Assembly (NCBI RefSeq): GCF_030272895.1 | Contig: NZ_JALRNF010000037.1 | Coordinates: 5,755 to 69,754, forward strand | Length of the DNA: 64,000 nucleotides | Direction: 5' to 3' | Origin: Pseudomonas sp. BGr12 | GTDB lineage: Bacteria > Pseudomonadota > Gammaproteobacteria > Pseudomonadales > Pseudomonadaceae | Part shown: piece after piece, positions 60,300 through 64,000 of the stretch | Layout of the letters: every line of letters starts with the position of its first letter | Numbering within the stretch: the stretch's first letter is position 1 | Position numbers and translations under genes: made by a program | The notes under the pieces: model-generated | Told to the model about the DNA's origin: nothing | The model's input: only the letters and a program-made list of their open reading frames with translations | Database searches by the model: none

Positions 60300-62624
60300 T
60301 CAAGCCAAAACTTCATCAGATCCAAAATCGCAACACTGTGGATAGTGAGGATTAGGACCAGTATTAAGCTGGTAGTACCTGGTAAAATTCATGGCCAGAG
60401 CATGCCCCCAGGAAATCTCCGACTTCAATCGCTCGCGAATAGCCACCAATTCTGCCTTTGCTTTATAAAGGCCCTGGTCACGATTGAAGCCCAATTGAAG
60501 AAAACCAATCAAGTACTGCTCCTGCTGCTCGACAACAACTAAGTCATTATCATCGGACATACTAATTCCGTCTGGCGTCATGCGACACAAGACTTTTTGC
60601 CATTCGGAACGTGTCTGAATGCTACTGAGCACATGGATCACAGCTTCCTTGCGCCGCCCATAGATATCGGGAATAAGACCAGGGCTACGATTCCCCGGAT
60701 CAAAAAGATCCCAAACGCCATGACGAGTTAGTAGATAAAGTAGTATCCCCTTCGCCTCAGGAGTATAGCCCAACAGCCTCTCTGGACAGCCGTTAACATT
60801 TTCAGCCAATTGATTTCGCCGACTCGAACCTTCCAGTTCCTTTTTATTCTCATCAATAATGACTGTGACGACCTTCTTGAAATCGCGAGCAACAGAATCA
60901 GAACCTTCTTTCATCTTATTAAAAAACTTATAATAATCAACCTCCGCAGATATAGCCTGAAGCACGCAATATTGGCTATACGCCATAAAAGCATCACTTT
61001 TTATCAAATCTAAAAAACCATAATCCAGTCTATACAGTTGATAAATTAACCAAGCCCCAAACTCCGCAATTTTGTTAACCCCCACCTCCAAAACCAGCCC
61101 ACCCTTGGCCCCCACGCCCCAACACAAACTGGCGGCCACATGAAAGCAGAACTTGCCGTTGATAAAGGTGCAGTGGAACTTTCCACCACCACCTATGCCC
61201 GTCATACCGGCAATGTTCGGGCTGATGCTGCAGAAGTCGGTGAACTGGCCGCTGGACTTCAATACACCTGCGAGGCTGCCATCCAGATCCGGCGGCGCAG
61301 CGGGCTTGAGCCACTGCAAGGCGCCCTTGAGCTGCCCCTCTACCCGGGCGCCGGCAAACGCCTCAGCCGATAGCGTCAGCCCCTCGTCTTCGCTGTTCAT
61401 CTGCTGATGAAACCGGGCACCCGTGGTTCTGCGCTCGGTAAAGCGTGGCAGCCGTCCACCGGGTTGACCGGCCATCATTTGCTGGTCACCCTGGACCACC
61501 ACTTGCAACTGGCCCTCGACCATCACCGAGGCACCGATGAAGCCGGTCAGGGACGAGCTCACACACAGGCGCAGCATGCCCAGGTCGAACGCCTGGCCTT
61601 TCGAAGTGGTGTAGGCCAGTGACCAGCCGAGCTTATCCGGTACAAAGGTTTCTCGTTCGGCAGTGCCCGATGCCACGGTGAAGCTGGCCTTCCCTTCGCC
61701 CTTCAAGGCAGCCTGCCCCGTGCGCGGGTCGTACTCGGCGCTGGCGCCGACGTTGCTGGCGTAGCGCATGAACTGGGCAGCGGCCGAGACGTCGACGTTG
61801 TCATTGACGGCGTGTTCAGTCTGCAGGCTTTCGTTCCAGGTTTCGGCCCAGCCGAAGAGTTCATACCCGAACGGCTTCCAGTCGACTGTGCCTTCGCTGT
61901 TCAGGCTATCGAGCTGTTCTTCCATCCCGGTCCAGCGGGCCAGGTCCTTGAGTTCCAGTTTCAGTGCCGGTGTCTTCAGCGTCGTCAGTTGCTTCTTGAG
62001 TTTGTCGCCGTCGATCCGCACCCGACCCTGCTTGTCGCGGCTGTAGATACTCTCCATCGCGCCTTGCTTGTCGCGGGACTTGAGCGACACATTGCGCAGG
62101 CCTTTGCTTTTCTGGCTGTTGTCGTAGTAGCCCTTTTTCACGTAGACATAGCGCCGGCCTACCGGCTGCTTACCCTTGCCTTTCTTGCCCTGTGCCTTGC
62201 CCGTGTTGCGGGTATCGCCGATGGGCAGCAACTCGACCACGTCGTCATAGCTCATGCCCGCCATCGAGAACGTGCCGAGCTTTTCCTGCAGCGCCGTTCG
62301 CTGCTTCTCCAGCTGATCTTCAGCCGTGATGACGGCCATCAGTTGTGCCTCGATGGCCAGGGCTGAACCCCCGGGCTGGGCATACGCCTGGGTGTAGCGC
62401 TGCAGGGCGCTGGTGTAACCAGCATTGGCCTGGTGATAGTCATCCATGTCCACCAGCATCCCCTGCCAGTGCTGCTCGAACGCGCCAGCCTGGTCATCGG
62501 CGACAAACACCAGTTCCTCCGTATCGGGGCGGAAATAGCACTGCACGGACTGGTGAAGGACCTGCGTGACGGCGCCCTGCCTGGACGTCCGGCCTTCACC
62601 CGCCGGTTTCTCGGTGTCGGACAT
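60300..62624 (-). CDS. Putative T6SS effector with conserved N-part and AT-rich C-terminal part
   Basis: The 774-residue product is started at ATG 62624, which has AAGGAG nine bases upstream. An ATG at 62645 overlapping the vgrG stop (ATGA) is also possible. Residues 1-510 are encoded by GC-rich DNA: a helical coiled part with Lys-rich KAQGKKGKGKQP, then beta-rich segments. Cys/Gly-rich GGGGKFHCTFINGKFCFHVAASLCWGVGAKGG lies near 480-520. From about residue 517 (base 61075) the DNA is distinctly AT-rich to the end. No toxin fold is recognised. Position directly after vgrG and before an AT-rich lipoprotein is typical of an effector-immunity module. Hydrophobic stretches near 520-545 could insert in membranes. 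Confidence 0.65.
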   Translation of the reverse strand: MSDTEKPAGEGRTSRQGAVTQVLHQSVQCYFRPDTEELVFVADDQAGAFEQHWQGMLVDMDDYHQANAGYTSALQRYTQAYAQPGGSALAIEAQLMAVITAEDQLEKQRTALQEKLGTFSMAGMSYDDVVELLPIGDTRNTGKAQGKKGKGKQPVGRRYVYVKKGYYDNSQKSKGLRNVSLKSRDKQGAMESIYSRDKQGRVRIDGDKLKKQLTTLKTPALKLELKDLARWTGMEEQLDSLNSEGTVDWKPFGYELFGWAETWNESLQTEHAVNDNVDVSAAAQFMRYASNVGASAEYDPRTGQAALKGEGKASFTVASGTAERETFVPDKLGWSLAYTTSKGQAFDLGMLRLCVSSSLTGFIGASVMVEGQLQVVVQGDQQMMAGQPGGRLPRFTERRTTGARFHQQMNSEDEGLTLSAEAFAGARVEGQLKGALQWLKPAAPPDLDGSLAGVLKSSGQFTDFCSISPNIAGMTGIGGGGKFHCTFINGKFCFHVAASLCWGVGAKGGLVLEVGVNKIAEFGAWLIYQLYRLDYGFLDLIKSDAFMAYSQYCVLQAISAEVDYYKFFNKMKEGSDSVARDFKKVVTVIIDENKKELEGSSRRNQLAENVNGCPERLLGYTPEAKGILLYLLTRHGVWDLFDPGNRSPGLIPDIYGRRKEAVIHVLSSIQTRSEWQKVLCRMTPDGISMSDDNDLVVVEQQEQYLIGFLQLGFNRDQGLYKAKAELVAIRERLKSEISWGHALAMNFTRYYQLNTGPNPHYPQCCDFGSDEVLA

Positions 62625-62641
62625 GCTCGCGCTCTCCTTGC

Positions 62642-64000
62642 TCATTCAAAAAACAACCTGATGTTCTGGGCTTGTATGCCGTGGTGAGGCTGGCTGTAGC
62701 CGTTCTCGTCGGTGACGCCGCGCACGACGCTGCCATCGCCGGCTTCCAGGCGATAGGCGACATGGGGTTTGGGCGCCTGGCTCACCTGGTCAAGCACCTG
62801 GAAACGTCCCTGGGTGGGGTATTGGTACACGGGGTCCTGCAGGGTCATGGGGACAAGCGCCGTGTCCAGCGAGGCCGCCCCGCCCCAGGTGATATGGTCG
62901 TTGCGGATGCCGATCTGCCCCGGCGCGCCGAATTCGATCGAACCGTCCTTGAGCTTGATGTAGGCCCCACGGCTGACCAGAGTGATGCCGTGCTGGGCAT
63001 TGAGGAGTAATTCTCCATTGATGCTGTTGAGCGTCAGCGCCTTTTCGGCCTGCAAGGTCATGGCATCGCTTTGCGCCTGGATCTCCACCGGGCCGCGGGC
63101 CGCGAAGAGTTTCAACCCCAGCTTCTGGGCAAACAGGCTAATGGCCTGGCCTGCTGCCACGCTGAAGCGTTTTAAGACGCTGAAATCGGCGCTGTCGCCT
63201 GCGGTAGCGGTCAGGGTCTGCCCGCTCGATAGCTGCAGATTACCTGGCGTGGTCTGTGCGATGCCGGCAGGCGCGGAGGCTACCAGCCCTGCATCGGCGA
63301 GACCCGCAAGCATTGATTTGAGCGCTTGCTGTGATTGAACATCGGCCGCTAGCGCACCCGATGCCGCGGCGCTCTGTGCCAGGGTTGCCACAAGCTCCAG
63401 GGCACTGTTCAGCTGGGCTATCGCACTGCTCATATCGAGTACTTGGCCCTGGGCCTTGGGTTGTCCATCAGCACTGATGAACAAACCCTTGCCCGCCCGG
63501 AGCGCGCCCCAACCATCGCTGCGCAGCTCAAAGCCTTCACCACGCTTCTGCTTTTGGCCATCGACCAGATGCCCGAGGTTCAACTGGCTCTTGCCACTGT
63601 GCTCGGTACTGAGCTTGATGTGCTCCTGCCCCCGGGTGTCATCCAGGCGCAGCTTGTTGTTGGCCGGGGTGCGTAGCACGTTGCGCTTGTAGTTGCGCAG
63701 GTTGACGTGGTCCGGGTGCTGGTCGTCGTGCAGGGCGTGGGCGATGTAGGGGCGGTCCGGGTCGCCCTGTTCGAAGGCCACCGCCACTTCGGTGCCGGCC
63801 AGCAGCGGCAGGTGCAGGCCGTGAGTGTCTCCGGCGTAAGGCCGTGCCAGGCGCAGCCACAGGCTCTCTTCGCCCAACCGCCAGCTGTCGCGGTCGAACA
63901 GAAAGCGCACCTTGTAGCGGCCGTGCAGGTCGATGTGGCCGTAAGGGTCGTTGGCCCGCGTGCTGCTGACCCGCGCCGGCACGGTGCCGGCGATCTGCGG
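62642..64000 (-). CDS. vgrG: T6SS spike protein VgrG (partial, N-terminus outside window)
   Basis: At least 452 C-terminal residues are visible and the frame stays open to the window edge (PQIAGTVPARV at the boundary). Gp5-like OB and beta-helix segments include HIDLHGRYKVRFLFDRD, LPLLAGTEVAVAFEQGDPDRPYIAHALHD and NKLRLDDTRGQEHIKLSTEHSGKSQLNLGH. A DUF2345 domain follows (about GEGFELRSDGWGALRAGKGLFIS onward). The last 90 residues form an extension with a small beta domain (AYRLEAGDGSVVRGVTDENGYS), probably an effector-docking or transthyretin-like tip. It is coupled to the effector gene downstream. Confidence 0.93.
   Translation of the reverse strand, partial: PQIAGTVPARVSSTRANDPYGHIDLHGRYKVRFLFDRDSWRLGEESLWLRLARPYAGDTHGLHLPLLAGTEVAVAFEQGDPDRPYIAHALHDDQHPDHVNLRNYKRNVLRTPANNKLRLDDTRGQEHIKLSTEHSGKSQLNLGHLVDGQKQKRGEGFELRSDGWGALRAGKGLFISADGQPKAQGQVLDMSSAIAQLNSALELVATLAQSAAASGALAADVQSQQALKSMLAGLADAGLVASAPAGIAQTTPGNLQLSSGQTLTATAGDSADFSVLKRFSVAAGQAISLFAQKLGLKLFAARGPVEIQAQSDAMTLQAEKALTLNSINGELLLNAQHGITLVSRGAYIKLKDGSIEFGAPGQIGIRNDHITWGGAASLDTALVPMTLQDPVYQYPTQGRFQVLDQVSQAPKPHVAYRLEAGDGSVVRGVTDENGYSQPHHGIQAQNIRLFFE

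Overview
The window is a GC-rich gammaproteobacterial chromosome segment, most likely from Pseudomonas (P. putida/fluorescens lineage). The evidence is Pseudomonas-type REPINs, DUF1652 and DUF1272 proteins, an AruH-like aminotransferase, a MucR-like c-di-GMP protein, an aerobic cobalamin locus (cobN, cobW, cobE, cobM) and a giant MnxG-type multicopper oxidase. No rRNA or tRNA genes were seen.

Layout. (1) 1-6.4 kb: the end of a Fap-like functional-amyloid/adhesin operon. It has a structural protein with GNxGxNxAAGxxNQQ repeats, a C39 peptidase, a FapE-position secreted protein and a FapF-like barrel. A convergent sigma-54 activator and a small unknown gene follow. (2) 6.5-16.1 kb: cobalamin biosynthesis. 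cobW-cobN-chlI/chlD run left and cbtB-cbtA-cobE-cobM-DUF1272 run right, each led by its own B12 riboswitch. The chlI/chlD junction carries a textbook -1 frameshift signal, so one start can yield both the AAA+ subunit and an AAA+/VWA subunit. (3) 16.3-40.1 kb: the most unusual part. An mnxG manganese-oxidase operon (mnxG, beta-propeller, two SCO proteins, a cytochrome c/periplasmic-binding-protein fusion, a foldase-like protein) is flanked by two blocks of a type II secretion/MSHA-like machine. The left block runs response regulator, GspE-type ATPase, PilM/N/O/P-like proteins, secretin, three pseudopilins, then csgE-csgF-csgG. The right block holds a lytic transglycosylase, gspG and the otherwise missing gspF. 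Good -24/-12 promoters precede mnxG, the response regulator and the transglycosylase. Three intergenic regions each carry paired CCCC/GGGG inverted repeats. Together these suggest one sigma-54-controlled unit for making and exporting the oxidase.

(4) 40.1-47.3 kb: ordinary accessory genes. These are two TenA-family proteins, a tyrosine recombinase, a DUF1345 membrane protein, aruH, a DUF1652 protein and a MHYT-GGDEF-EAL protein. (5) 47.3-64 kb: the distal part of a type VI secretion cluster on the minus strand. In transcription order it holds vgrG (cut by the window edge), a putative effector whose last third is markedly AT-rich, an AT-rich SUMF1-type lipoprotein (candidate immunity protein), a DUF3592 protein, an unknown membrane protein, tssM, tssA, tssF, tssG, tssJ, tssE and an ImpA_N/OmpA fusion. 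tssB, tssC, hcp, clpV, tssK and tssL are not in the window.

All functions are read from sequence motifs, lengths and gene order. No database search was run.
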